Origin: Athripsodes cinereus
Lineage: Eukaryota; Arthropoda; Insecta; Trichoptera; Leptoceridae
Assembly: GCA_947579605.1 (NCBI GenBank)
Contig: OX388310.1
Location: forward strand, 2,108,001 to 2,172,000
Direction: 5' to 3'
Length of the DNA: 64,000 bases
In this document: piece after piece, positions 52,930 through 62,975 of the stretch
Numbering within the stretch: position 1 is the first letter of the stretch
How the letters are laid out: the number at the start of each line of letters is the position of its first letter
The notes under the pieces: generated by a model
What the model was told of the DNA's origin: nothing
Database searches by the model: none
The model's input: only the letters and a program-made list of their open reading frames with translations
Made by a program: the position numbers and the translations under genes

Positions 52930-53252
52930 AATACAGCCACTGTTCCATCACGGCACATCCCACGTGTGGGGTAGCCAGCTGACTAGCTGCATGCAATATA
53001 CATGCAAACTGTTCTCACCTTAAATCTCCCCTCACCCATCTCACCAATAAAAAAATAACATTCAGATAGGTGGCAGGTGTGCGAAAAAATAAAGACTATT
53101 TTATATTTTAAATTCAGCGATGAGGTCGACCTCCAATTCTGAGGAGTGAATGTTTTCATTTTTTGTAAGCATGGAGACAACAGCATGCATGTTCATTGCA
53201 TGCAGCTGGTCTGCTGGCTACCCTACTTATGGGATATGCTGTGATTGCATAT
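52930..53252. repeat. Family A foldback pair
   Basis: The left copy is inverted (TTCCATCACGGCACATCCCA ... CATTCAGATAGGTGGCAGGT). The right is direct (GTGTGCGAAAAAATAAAGAC ... GCTGGCTACCCTACTTATGG). They meet near 53070. Confidence 0.65.
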
Positions 53253-53857
53253 AAGAAGTAGCAAATATATTTTAATTTAAAATGCCTGTCATCCTAGGTA
53301 ATTTTTACTTTCAAAATATGAATTTCCTTCAAACATACAAATTGTATTTCCGCCATTATAGTAAGGAAGATAAATATGAGAGAACATTTAATAATATACA
53401 GTGTTAAGACGCACCAAAAGTGATAAGTGTGGGACCTCCCTAGGGTCGCGGGCCTTCAGTTCGTCCCCCCTGCCCGGCGAGTGTGTGCCGCAAGATAAGG
53501 AAGGGACCGACCAAACCAACTCAAGGGTAAAGAAAGTTCTCTAACGAAGGACATGTGCAGAAAAGTTTATAGTAGTCAATAAACTTTTAGTATTCAGAGT
53601 TAGACATTGTTGTAATGTACCACAATTTTGACAGTATTTTGAGTAAGTTTTAGGAAAATAGAACCTATGTAATTTGTTAGACATGATGGAGACATCACAG
53701 TCAGATGATGTCAACCATTGATTGTGAAACTATTATTTATTTATTTATTTATTTATTTAAAATAATAAGTATCACATTTTTTTATTTAATTAAAAGTACC
53801 TACTATAGGTTTATCCTACAAAACAAAATTGCAGTCTTATATTGAATACTATTTCTA
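53253..53857. other. Unassigned DNA with a GC-rich patch
   Basis: 53425-53525 is GC-rich (CTAGGGTCGCGGGCCTTCAG). A (TTTA)n run lies at 53733-53757. No gene recognised. Confidence 0.35.
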
Positions 53858-54022
53858 TATTATCACGGCATATCCCACAAGCGGGGTAGCCAGCAGACCA
53901 GTAATAAACATACATGTAATAAACATAAGGGCTGTCTTCTTCAAGCCACCAAAAAATGACATTCAGGATGGGTAGCAAATCTACTCGCTAAATTCATGAT
54001 GAACAATATCTTTATTTTTATA
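53858..54022 (-). repeat. Family A repeat
   Basis: ATCACGGCATATCCCACAAG, CGGGGTAGCCAGCAGACCAG, GACATTCAGGATGGGTAGCA and CTACTCGCTAAATTCATGAT. ACATGTAATAAACATA is locally duplicated. Confidence 0.7.
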
Positions 54023-54271
54023 TTTGTAAGAAAATACTACTATTACACCATCATATATGTCATATAATAATTATCTCACTTAAATTTATTTTACCTGTAT
54101 GACTATATATTTATAAATCCTCTATTTACAATGACTTATTTGAATATTTTTGATTGACTTATAATAATTATCTCACATAGATACACTTATTTTACCTGTT
54201 ATACTGTTCCTGATATGACACATTTATTGTGTAGTTTTTTGCTGTTTTTTTTTCTGTTTTTAATATAATTG

Positions 54272-54325
54272 TTAACATGTCAAAGGCTAACGCCGTAGAT
54301 ATATGAATATAAAAATAAAATAAAA
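54272..54325 (+). repeat. LINE-type 3' tail (family E2)
   Basis: AACATGTCAAAGGCTAACGC, CGTAGATATATGAATATAAA, AATAAAATAAA. Confidence 0.5.
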
Positions 54326-54497
54326 ATATGTCATTCTTTTTGTCTTACTTTTCTTATTATTTAATTGTGTTGTTAAATTGTAATTATTTTTTAGTATTGC
54401 CCCAGAACAAATTTCGATCTAGTGGGGCATTATATTCCATTATGAGGTTTTCATGTTATTTAAGTAGGTACCTATGTAATATTTTAGAAATAAAAAA

Positions 54498-54660
54498 ACA
54501 AAATATCCCACAAGTGGGGTATCCTGTAAATCATTCGCATGTAATAAACATGCAAGCTGTCCTCTCTGTGACAACAAAAAGTGTAGACATTCTGGATGGT
54601 CGTCAAACCTCAGAGCTGAATTTAAGATGTAATAAAATGTCTGTATTTTTATATTTATAA
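54498..54660 (-). repeat. Family A repeat lacking its tail
   Basis: AATATCCCACAAGTGGGGTA, AATAAACATGCAAGCTGTCC, ACATTCTGGATGGTCGTCAA and GAGCTGAATTTAAGATGTAA. It ends next to the tRNA-His locus. Confidence 0.7.
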
Positions 54661-54701
54661 AAAAAAAACACAAGCTCCGCCATGACAGAGATTTGATTCT
54701 C

Positions 54702-54773
54702 TGCCGTGACCAGGATTCGAACCTGGGTTACCACGGCCACAACGTGGGGTCCTAACCACTAGACGATCACGGC
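54702..54773 (-). tRNA. tRNA-His (GTG)
   Basis: 72 bases with all four arms. The minus strand begins GCCGTGATCGTCTAGTGGTT and ends GGTTCGAATCCTGGTCACGG plus CA. The acceptor pairs GCCGTGA with TCACGGC. The anticodon stem CCACG/CGTGG holds loop TTGTGGC with anticodon GTG. B box GGTTCGAATCC is canonical. As expected, the encoded gene lacks G-1 and CCA. Flanks resemble those of the second copy at 62.0 kb. Confidence 0.95.
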
Positions 54774-55787
54774 TATCGAAGCTGTTACCAATACCTTCTT
54801 ATTTTCTTTATATTAATATACAATTACCAATGTTAATATTGACACTTAATATAAATAATAATTGAATAAATTGATTAAAATCGCCGCAGGCTATTCAACT
54901 AATGTACAGCAAGTGAATTTGTTTATAATAATAATATAAGCAGCAACTCAGTAGAATTATTATTAAACTCTGGTCAGTAGATACTGCGTTAGGTACAAGT
55001 AATATCAGATAATGCAATTACCTAATTGTTTATGTACTACTGGGAATTTTAAGATCCATTAAGATCTTAATCAAAAAGCATATTTATAATAATTAATATT
55101 ATTATCATTTATTTATTTATTTTAATCACACTTAAAATTACAGCTAGTAAACGTAAAAAAAACAAAACACAATTGATTTATATCAAAGCCAATTACCTTC
55201 GAATACATCATATGCGGTACTCATACTAGGTAGGTATCCCAGAACAATACTTACACATAGTGATGTGAGAAGAGAAAATTCTCCGAGAATTTCTCCTCTG
55301 ATGGAAGAGAAATTTCTCTCCATAATTTTTCTTAGTGATATTATGATTGATCCAAAAATTTGTGGGGATGATTAAGGCCCAAATCAGAGGTTTTTAACAC
55401 TTTTTTCCATTTGTACATACCTGCAAATTTTTTTTAACTTAAATATGGGTATGTGGGGTGTCAAACATCAAGATTTTTTATCAGTAATTGGTACTTTTTT
55501 CTTTGTAGGTACCTAACATTTTTTTGTTTCCATAATTAATTGTAGCCATATTGGTGATAAATTGTCTCAACATTTTTACATTTGTACATTGATTGATTGA
55601 ATAAAGTATTTATTATTATTATACTGTTAAATAAAAAATAAAAAAAAACTCGAAATATTCTCTACTTCGAGAAATTTCTCGGTAAATTTCTCAAAAAATT
55701 ATTTGTTGAGAATTCCACAACACTACTTACACATGAAGCTGTCATTGGAGCTCAAAACAGAGAGAATATCAGAGTCTTCGGCAAGTC
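54774..55787. other. Unassigned DNA
   Basis: Shows repeated GAGAATTTCTC-type words (55281-55325 and 55660-55695), ending near ATTTCTCGGTAAATTTCTCA. No gene. Confidence 0.35.
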
Positions 55788-55852
55788 GCCCGGAAACTTA
55801 ATTGGACAATGCACATTTCGCAAAAAAGATGGGTTCAAGTCCCGTCCGGGGC
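55788..55852 (+). repeat. tRNA-like sequence (probable SINE head or tRNA pseudogene)
   Basis: Starts GCCCGGAAACTTAATTGGAC and ends GGGTTCAAGTCCCGTCCGGG plus GC. The B box GGTTCAAGTCC is good and the acceptor nearly pairs (GCCCGGA with TCCGGGGC, one bulge). It is only about 65 bases with poor D and anticodon arms, so it is not called a functional tRNA. Confidence 0.4.
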
Positions 55853-56202
55853 GCGCTTTTATGTAAGGTGACATTATCTTTTCAAACCTTATGCGGTAAT
55901 TTTGTGTATTAAATTTAGTTGAAAATAAAGAAAAAAAAATGGATGAAATTTATCTTAAACCAAAAGTTTACGATTTCTTTATTACTACGTAGCAAGTATA
56001 TTTAAAAAAAATTTACAATAAAAATAAATCACGAAAATGAAAGAATCTTCACACACACACATATTCATTTCTGGAATAATGTTTTGATGTTCTGTAGAAT
56101 TCATCTTCTTTTTTTAATTCATAGGATAGAAATATATTATGTGTCCGTCACTTATTCAAGCTACTCAACGATATCATATTTAAGCCAATAATACTGGAAA
56201 AT
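55853..56202. other. Unassigned AT-rich DNA
   Basis: Possible body of the tRNA-like SINE; an (AC)n run lies at 56051-56062. No gene. Confidence 0.35.
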
Positions 56203-56214
56203 TTCAATATTATA
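56203..56214. repeat. Target-site duplication, left copy
   Basis: TTCAATATTATA, repeated at 56508-56519. Its last bases merge with the (ATACT)n tail. Confidence 0.7.
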
Positions 56215-56507
56215 CTATACTATACTATACCCTCACGCCATGTCCCAAGTGGGGTAGGCAGAGAGAACGGAACGCCAAACAGATCTATCTTTACACACTT
56301 CCTTCGCTTCCTCCACATTCATACAGTTCCTCATACACGCACGTCGGTTCCTCTTACTCAACACGCGGCCGTCCTTGAGAATTTGATCCACGTGATCAAG
56401 CCACGTGGTTCTCGGACGCCCGCGTTTCCTCACACCCTTTCTTTCAGATAAGTATATCCTCTTTGTCATTCTTACCTCGTTCATTCGTTCAACATGCCCT
56501 AGCAACA
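56212..56507 (-). mobile_element. 5'-truncated RTE-type LINE insertion
   Basis: The minus strand encodes GHVERMNEVRMTKRIYLSER, RGRPRTTWLDHVDQILKDGR and SVWRSVLSAYPTWDMA, then TGA, GGGTATAG and (TATAG)n. It is nearly identical in peptide to the 25.2 kb copy over the shared part. Bounded by a 12-bp target duplication. Confidence 0.87.
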
Positions 56508-56519
56508 TTCAATATTATA
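56508..56519. repeat. Target-site duplication, right copy
   Basis: TTCAATATTATA, matching 56203-56214. Confidence 0.7.
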
Positions 56520-56679
56520 TATGTTCCCAATGCATGTGCCCGTTTTATTTTGAACGGACATAAACTTTTTTAACAACCTCATAGTAGAACAAAAAAATTG
56601 GCAATGTCCCCAGTAGGAAGGGCTGTAGAAATGTTGAATGGTCTGGATAGAGACATTGATATCTTTAACGATATAACTT

Positions 56680-56960
56680 CTTCTTCTCCTTCTTCTCAGC
56701 CCACTTCCGTTCACTCCTGGACTAAGGCCTCCTCCATTCCCTTCCACGTCATTCGATTCTGCGCCGTCTGCATCCAGTTGACCCCAGCGTGTCGATTGAT
56801 ATCACCTCCACCTCATTGAGAGTCTTTCTATGCTCCTAGTTACTGTTCGTGGTATCTAAAGTGTAAGAGAATTTGGCCATTTATTTGTCATCTGGGCCTC
56901 TAGCTATGTGTCCCACTCATCTCCATTTAAAAGTTGAGACACGTTGTGCAATATCAGTAA
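56680..56960 (-). mobile_element. LINE C-terminal fragment, degenerate
   Basis: TTCTTCTCCTTCTTCTCAGC, CACTCCTGGACTAAGGCCTC, CTCCATTCCCTTCCACGTCA and TGTCCCACTCATCTCCATTT are typical antisense phrases of an insect LINE end. No intact frame. Confidence 0.4.
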
Positions 56961-56964
56961 TTTT

Positions 56965-57240
56965 AGTTTATTTATTTATTTCAAGGCGCATTACAGATGT
57001 TCAATATACATAATCTGTAAAAATCAGCAAAATTCACACAAATAATCAAACATCCAGACCATGCACACAATATCTATAGATAAGTACATGCATTCAATCT
57101 CGAACAGACATCACGCAAACATGCACAGATAGATCCAACATTCACACAATTACAATATGTTCTATAAAAATTCCTTAAAAATATATACATATATATAAAA
57201 CATACATAAAATATATCAAAACAAAAAAAGTCTCTAAAAA
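56965..57240 (-). repeat. LINE-type 3' tail
   Basis: TTTATTTATTTATTTCAAGG then CGCATTACAGATGTTCAATA and an AT/AC-rich stretch, reading as an AATAAATAAA-ended 3' UTR on the minus strand. Confidence 0.4.
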
Positions 57241-57989
57241 AAAAAAAAGTGTTTCACCCCAATAATGAAAAACAAATAATAAAATACGTCTTATACGTCT
57301 TATTATTTCGTTTCGCACTGTCTCTTGGTGTAATGTAATGTAACTTATATGTTGTTAATTCAACGTTTATTTATACAAGTTTGAACATTAACAACAATAT
57401 TTTCATGTGTAGAAACTTTTAAATTTAACATTTTCAGGGAGGGTGTTTGTGTTGAAATGATGGTCCAGTCCCCATGCACCACATGTCCTCGTTAAATAAA
57501 TGTCCTTAAGACGAGAAGATATAACGCCGCATCGCTATAATTCTAACGATGATAAACAGCTGCCATTTAACCTCGCTTTTCCATTAATCAACACTTATGT
57601 GGATTCAAAATAACAGGAACACCAGATATCCTGAATTCATTCATCCTTCTTATGGTCGCTCGCAATTTGATTTTCGAATTTCGCAGCCACCTGCTTCGTC
57701 TGTAAGAGCGTGTAGATCGTGAAGTTCTCTTTAGAATGTGTATGTATTATAAAATCTATACCAGTATGTGGGACACTCGTTTATCAGAGGGTCTATAATA
57801 TAATTTGTGTCATTCCATATGTGCATGCTGGTGAATCAATCCATCTCCACTTTTATAAGTTGGAAGCCGCGCAGCCTACATCACACCAAAGATTTCAAAT
57901 AGGTAGGTATGTCTCCCGCGGTCACCGCAACATTTGATCTTCTGGTCCTAAATTTCTAACGATTCTAACGTTTTATTTGTTTTCAAAGA
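57241..57989. other. Unassigned DNA
   Basis: A 72-codon frame at 57719-57937 has no recognised domain. Confidence 0.35.
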
Positions 57990-58172
57990 TAGAATTGTTG
58001 TTTCCGTGAAACACTCGGCAGAGAATTGATCTCTCACTTTTTTCGCAAGTTTTTGAGTGTTCTTTAACAAAAACATTTTACATCTTAAATTCGGGAATGT
58101 AGTTTGTTATCCACCCTGAATGTCTTATTTTTTTGTTGGCAGGGAGAGAACAGCTTGCTTGTGGGAGATGAC
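57990..58172 (+). repeat. Family A repeat, decayed 3' end
   Basis: TTTCCGTGAAACACTCGGCA, GAATTGATCTCTCACTTTTT, CATCTTAAATTCGGGAATGT, CCCTGAATGTCTTATTTTTT and GGCAGGGAGAGAACAGCTTG. Confidence 0.65.
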
Positions 58173-58564
58173 GTGTTTGTTAAGAAAAGTAGATACTTAA
58201 ATAAAAAATATATGGATTTTTTTTAGTAATGGAAATAAATAAATAAAATAATATGTTTGTGAAAAATACCAGTTATAAAGAATTTGAGTGTCTTTTCCTC
58301 TTCTAGATGTGTCCTACATATATTTGGTCCTTTATTTCTCATCGCATCTGGACTGCAGGGGTAGGATATCCAACAGCATGATCACCTATATATAGGGGTG
58401 CCACTCTTTCGGGTTTGACCCGGAATCTACGAGTTAGAATTGTGCGTCCCGAGTCACGGTTATAACACGGTGAAGACGGAGTAAATTTAATTACTGTTGA
58501 GATTAATTTCGATATGACTAGGCAATATTTTTTTTTATTTGAAATAAAAAAATTGGTTTGGAGT
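58173..58564. other. Unassigned DNA
   Basis: Nothing recognised. Confidence 0.35.
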
Positions 58565-58655
58565 GGCCAAAGGTCCTGGAAGCGTCGGTGGACAGGGATC
58601 TCTGGAGGAGGTACCTAGGCGCAATGGGCCCCCGACCCAACTAGGACAAGTGGAA
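58565..58655 (+). mobile_element. LINE C-terminal fragment
   Basis: One frame reads WPKVLEASVDRDLWRRYLGA followed by MGPRPN, a stop and DKWKK. The DR.LW..YL segment fits a LINE polyprotein end. Confidence 0.3.
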
Positions 58656-58659
58656 GAAG

Positions 58660-59637
58660 ATTTATTTATTTATTTATTTATTAAAATAAACGGCCTAAGC
58701 CCTTAATACATAGAAATTATTAGTAGGTAGGATACAAATTTACGATACAAAATAAAATATAAAAAGGTTAATTTACAAATAATAGTAATAATTAATTAAA
58801 TCTTTGATAACCTTAAACTTAATCAAATCAATAAACATTTAGGAAATGTTTACAATAAAATGTTTACATATGTTTAAAATATAATAAGATTATATATAAC
58901 AAAATACACAATAAAATGTTTATACATGTTTATAATATATAAATGTATAAACATTAGAAAATAATAATAATTAATTGAATTTAAAATCTTTGTTAACCTT
59001 AAAATTAATCAAGTCAATAACCATTTAGGAAATGTCTATACATATTAAACTTCACTGATGTATGCGAATCGCTGAAGATATCAAAAAGATCTCCATAATC
59101 ATTAGAATGTCTGTGAAGACGGCACATTGCGCTATTGTACTGTTGATTGGTGTGAGTGTTCGGAACATGAAATGTCTCATGTTGTCTTGTTATTCTAGCA
59201 GGTACATGAAGATTTACTAGATCTACCACTGCAGCACTGTCAACTTTATTATTGATAATTTTATACATTAAAAGTACATCATTGACAGCTCTCCTATCTT
59301 CTAGAGTCTAGAGTAAGTAGATTCATTTTTTTTAAAAGAAAATTGTAATCAATGTCCTCTATTGGAATATTTAGTTTATAGTTAATGAATCTAAGGAATT
59401 TATGTTGAACACGCTCTATTCCATGTATATGTACACGATAGAATGGATTCCAAATCGGAGTGTTATATTCAAGACAACTTCTCACCAATGAACAGTACAA
59501 AGCTCCAAAGCATCTCAAGGATGTGAATTTGCTCGCAATCCTTAGTATGAAACCTAATATCTTAATTGCATTTTCAGTTATTGTGTTTATGTGCGGAACA
59601 AATGTAATTTTGTCATCATACACAATGCCTATAAGAT
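58660..59637 (-). mobile_element. Jockey/CR1-like LINE, 5'-truncated, frameshifted
   Basis: The minus-strand frame (59637-59294) reads GIVYDDKITFVPHINTITEN, AIKILGFILR, LYCSLVRSCLEYNTPIWNPF and IERVQHKFLRFINYKL: the RT thumb/C-terminal region. A 7-base tandem duplication (TCTAGAG at 59299-59312) creates a premature stop after LTLDSRR. Downstream in another frame MYKIINNKVDSAAVVDLVNL, VPARITRQHETF and LFDIFSDS complete the conserved C-terminus. The 3' UTR runs to an (AAATA)n tail at 58660-58680. Confidence 0.75.
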
Positions 59638-60269
59638 GTATGTATGTATGTATAAAAAATAGAACAAGAAATGTTAGTCAAAAAAATTCTCACACAAATA
59701 AAAACTTTGATTTAAATAAACGATTTATCTAAGAATTATGTTTTACCCATTTTTCTGAAATCTCTGGAGTTATCCTTTTTGAAATGTGTCAGCCCTACCA
59801 ACATATCTACTATGTATTATACAACCAGCTTCTGAAAACAAAAAGGTACTACGTTATATCTCCAGTTATCAAACGTATTCGTAAAAAGGTACTTGGTATC
59901 TGTACACACATTTAGCCACGCTAATGTCACATATGTATTTTGAATCACTTATAGCAAAAAATATGTTTAAAACAGTTTTGCAAATTAAACCATCAATTGC
60001 ATAGTTTTAGTAAACTAATTGCAAACCTAACGATGAATCAAATAATATATTTGCATTGGAAATGTTATTCAACAAACACCTCATCTGTACAGCTTGTTTT
60101 TTTTTTAATCCGCTGTTTACCCCGAATGTAAGAATAATTGTTGCCATATAAAAAGATAAATAAATACGTGCACATGCATTACATTCCACACAAAAACTCT
60201 TTCTCATACGACCAACATTAAATGTCCCAACCATTTGCAACCAGTGATCTTTAATATAGAGTGTAAATT
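59638..60269. other. Unassigned DNA
   Basis: A 105-codon minus-strand frame (60007-60324) has no recognised domain and runs into family D. Confidence 0.35.
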
Positions 60270-60490
60270 CATGAGAAAAATTGGTAATGCGACCAATCAA
60301 TTTTTGCGCCCAATATATTTTCATAGCAAATAGCTTTAAACGAGCGTTGGTTCAAAAATATACGTTCATAATTTATTGTCTTCCTCGAGTCTCGCGTTGT
60401 ACATATACTTAAGCATAAATGTAAAAAAGTTCAGCGTTGATTCAGAATGATAAATATTGATGGTCCATATATAAGAAGTACACATTTTTA
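60270..60490 (+). repeat. Dispersed repeat family D
   Basis: AAATTGGTAATGCGACCAAT, CGAGCGTTGGTTCAAAAATA, CTTCCTCGAGTCTCGCGTTG and ATTGATGGTCCATATATAAG parallel 17400-17600. Confidence 0.5.
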
Positions 60491-60574
60491 CAAAACTCAC
60501 TACAGTTAGGAATATACATATACGTATATAATGTATTTTGTGTTGTACACTTGAAGGACATTATTTATTTCTTT

Positions 60575-60645
60575 TATAGTATTCATTCTTTTCTGTACAT
60601 TGATCACAATTATATACAATTTTATATAAAAATGCATACAAAGGG
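60575..60645 (-). repeat. LINE-type 3' tail fragment (family E1)
   Basis: TATTCATTCTTTTCTGTACA, TTGATCACAATTATATACAA, GCATACAAAGGGCGACT. Confidence 0.35.
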
Positions 60646-60860
60646 CGACTAAAGGTATTCTGCAGGGCAGAAGACCGTTAGGTAGATCAAGAAAAATATT
60701 GTTACCTAGATGACATCAACCGAGATCTAGAGTAGCTAAATGCTAAAGACGACTGGCAGTCCAATGCTCAAGATAGAAAGGCTTGGATATCTATTGTTTT
60801 GGAGGCAAAGGACCTGCAAGGGCTGTTCGGCCATCGGAAGTTAAGTAAATAAGTTAAAGG
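60645..60860 (+). mobile_element. LINE C-terminal fragment
   Basis: QGRRPLGRSRKILLPR-like start, then NAKDDWQSNAQDRKAWISIV and LEAKDLQGLFGH, the GRRPVGRPR...W...AQDR..W...V..AK.LQGL ending of a LINE family. Frameshifted. Confidence 0.55.
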
Positions 60861-61335
60861 TATTTTTATGTATAAAGGATGTCCTATACTTCAGAATTAG
60901 TAGAAAAGAAACCATTACCATCTAAATGAAGTAAAAGTTATTAAAATCATTACTGACTTTGGTACTAGATATTTCAATAAATTTGTACGGCATTACCAGT
61001 CTAGTATGTCAATGTTTCAAACCAATTTTATGAGTCACATGGGTGAATGCCTTTTATGCGCTCTCAACCATTTTATTTCCCACTCTAGATTATAAATATA
61101 CGTTTTTCTTTTATTTTATTTGTTTTCATTTAACTATTGGTTTGACAATAAAGCAATGTTGTTTATGTTTATCATCTATAGTTTTTTATCGGATATTGTT
61201 GGTCAGCCTGTACTCTGTATTTTTGTATACTATTATGAACGAGTGCATTGTGTAATTCCAATTGCAATACTAATTATGAATTAAGGTGTATAGAAGCAAT
61301 GTCACATCTTTCCATTTTGTAGAAAATAATATTGA
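60861..61335. other. Unassigned DNA
   Basis: A Leu/Phe-rich 70-codon frame at 61043-61255 is probably compositional. Confidence 0.35.
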
Positions 61336-61625
61336 ACTATGTGCGAAGATTGACGCATTCGAGATGTGGTGTTGAAGGAGATTGCTCCGAGTGCATTGGA
61401 CTCAACGTAGGACTAATGAGTCCATCCTCAAGGAGCTAAATATTTTTATACGACTCTCAACTCTATGCAGATAGCGCGTCTTGTGATATTTGGGACACAT
61501 TGAGTGAAGTTAGCCCGAAAACCTGGAAAAACAATATTACTTGAGACTGTGGAAGAGAAGGGGCCGAGTACAAGCAAAAGCGACAAAATTCACGAAAAAG
61601 TTATTATGAAAATCATCGTCTAAAA
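61336..61625 (+). mobile_element. Degenerate BovB/RTE-like LINE fragment
   Basis: AAGATTGACGCATTCGAGAT gives KIDAFEMWC, then a stop, RRLLRVHWTQRRTNESILKE. The rest (LCR*RVL*YLGHIE-like) is decayed. Comparable to the EMLCWRRLLRIP segment at 45.9 kb. Confidence 0.6.
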
Positions 61626-62035
61626 AAAATTTAATCTTACATTTGACTCTAATCTTAAAACAAAGATTAAAAGAGAAAATCGGATGAGTTTATTGCATAA
61701 AGTTGATATCCTACAACTCACCCACAAATATGTGAATAATTACTTGCCAATGCTAGATCGCTAACAAATCACTAGTTGTTTTTTTTTTGTTGTTGTATCA
61801 ATAGCATATAATTTATTTATGATTCAATAATAATTTACAATTAATTTAATTAACGAATTTGTAGGTGTTCCACTTTTTATTGACAACTGTACAGCAATTG
61901 CATTTGGCGGTCTTTTTAATACATTCACAAAAATATTGTTTCATACAAATGACAATATACATAATCATTGATTTAAAAAGATCGAATGTGCGTTTATATT
62001 AAGTAAATTGGAAGGTTTTGCCAGCAGCTTCGATA
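61626..62035. other. Unassigned AT-rich DNA
   Basis: No gene. The last ~12 bases before the tRNA (CAGCTTCGATA) are shared with the other tRNA-His copy. Confidence 0.4.
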
Positions 62036-62107
62036 GCCGTGATCGTCTAGTGGTTAGGACCCCACGTTGTGGCCGTGGTAACCCAGGTTCGAATCCTGGT
62101 CACGGCA
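62036..62107 (+). tRNA. tRNA-His (GTG)
   Basis: Same 72-base gene as 54702-54773: GCCGTGATCGTCTAGTGGTT start, anticodon GTG at 62069-62071, GGTTCGAATCC B box, CACGGCA end. The 62-codon frame through it is incidental. It is followed by a GAGATTCAAATCTC hairpin and later a T-rich stretch that could terminate RNA polymerase III. Confidence 0.96.
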
Positions 62108-62137
62108 GAGATTCAAATCTCTGTCATGGTGGAGCTT
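62108..62137 (+). repeat. Conserved hairpin trailer after tRNA-His
   Basis: GAGATTCAAATCTC is a near-continuous palindrome. With the tRNA 3' end (GGCAGAGATT / AATCTCTGTC) it could form a 10-bp stem. The trailer to GGAGCTT is shared with the minus-strand copy. Confidence 0.6.
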
Positions 62138-62509
62138 ATACTTTTTCCTTTTCTTTTACATCTTTAATTCTAATTTTGGTTTGGATCTGAATTTGAGCCT
62201 CTGAATTCTGCGTATACAAAGACATTTCTTCTCGCGACATGCTTTACGGCCTGAAATCGTTGGCTTAAGAACGGTGTGTTGTCAAATTCAAGTTATAAAG
62301 ACAATCGATAATTTTTGTATACTTATGTTTTTTTTAGCTAACTGTCGTAGGAGACTCCCAAAACATGAATCAGTTGCCTAATACCAAATCCTTCCAAAAC
62401 TTTGGATTTCATTTTTCTTATATTTATATTTAAATGCATAAATAAATGTTTTATTGATAAATTTGATTATTGTAATAATTTTTTTAAACCTTTTTTTGAA
62501 TATTTTATT
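62138..62509. other. Unassigned DNA
   Basis: Nothing recognised beyond T-rich runs. Confidence 0.35.
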
Positions 62510-62640
62510 TATTTATTTATTATTTATATACAAATACAAATATAAACACAATATAAAAGAAATAAATCACTCACAAAACACCTTACCGATGTAAAACGCT
62601 TAAAGCCGTTGATGATTGAACTAAATAAATAAATAGAATA
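62510..62640. repeat. LINE-type tail-like DNA
   Basis: TTTATTTATTTATTATTTAT at the left and AAACGCTTAAAGCCGTTGAT followed by AAATAAATAAATAG at the right resemble E2-type tails in both orientations. Confidence 0.3.
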
Positions 62641-62963
62641 TATATAATATTAGTTGAATCATGTTCTAGGACTAGATGGGTAAGGTTGCAATACTTTTGC
62701 TCCCTGTTTATACAGTTTACGTGTTTATACACGTAACGAGGAAATGGATGCAGGGTGTTTCACTTCCTCGTTTAGGAAATTATTTTTCGGTAAGAATAAC
62801 ACAGAAGTAGAATAGCACCTACTTCGTATGAAATAGGATAATAAAATACTTTTAAATAATTTTAAAGAATTTATCTTCATTTTTATACCCTGTATCGAAA
62901 TTAGCCACCCATTCCAAATTTGTTCAATACTATTTTGGTATCAATGCTATTTATGCGTACTGA
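62641..62963. other. Unassigned DNA
   Basis: Contains GTTTACGTGTTTATACACGT (62713), a short inverted repeat. No gene. Confidence 0.35.
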
Positions 62964-62975
62964 ACACAAAAATAT
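62964..62975. repeat. Target-site duplication, left copy
   Basis: ACACAAAAATAT, repeated at 63569-63580. Confidence 0.75.

Noticed and set aside
55788..55852. A functional tRNA gene
   Set aside because: Only the T arm and part of the acceptor are convincing; the D and anticodon arms do not fold. Listed as tRNA-like.
62008..62190. 60-codon frame as a gene
   Set aside because: It is a read-through of the tRNA-His gene and its flanks.
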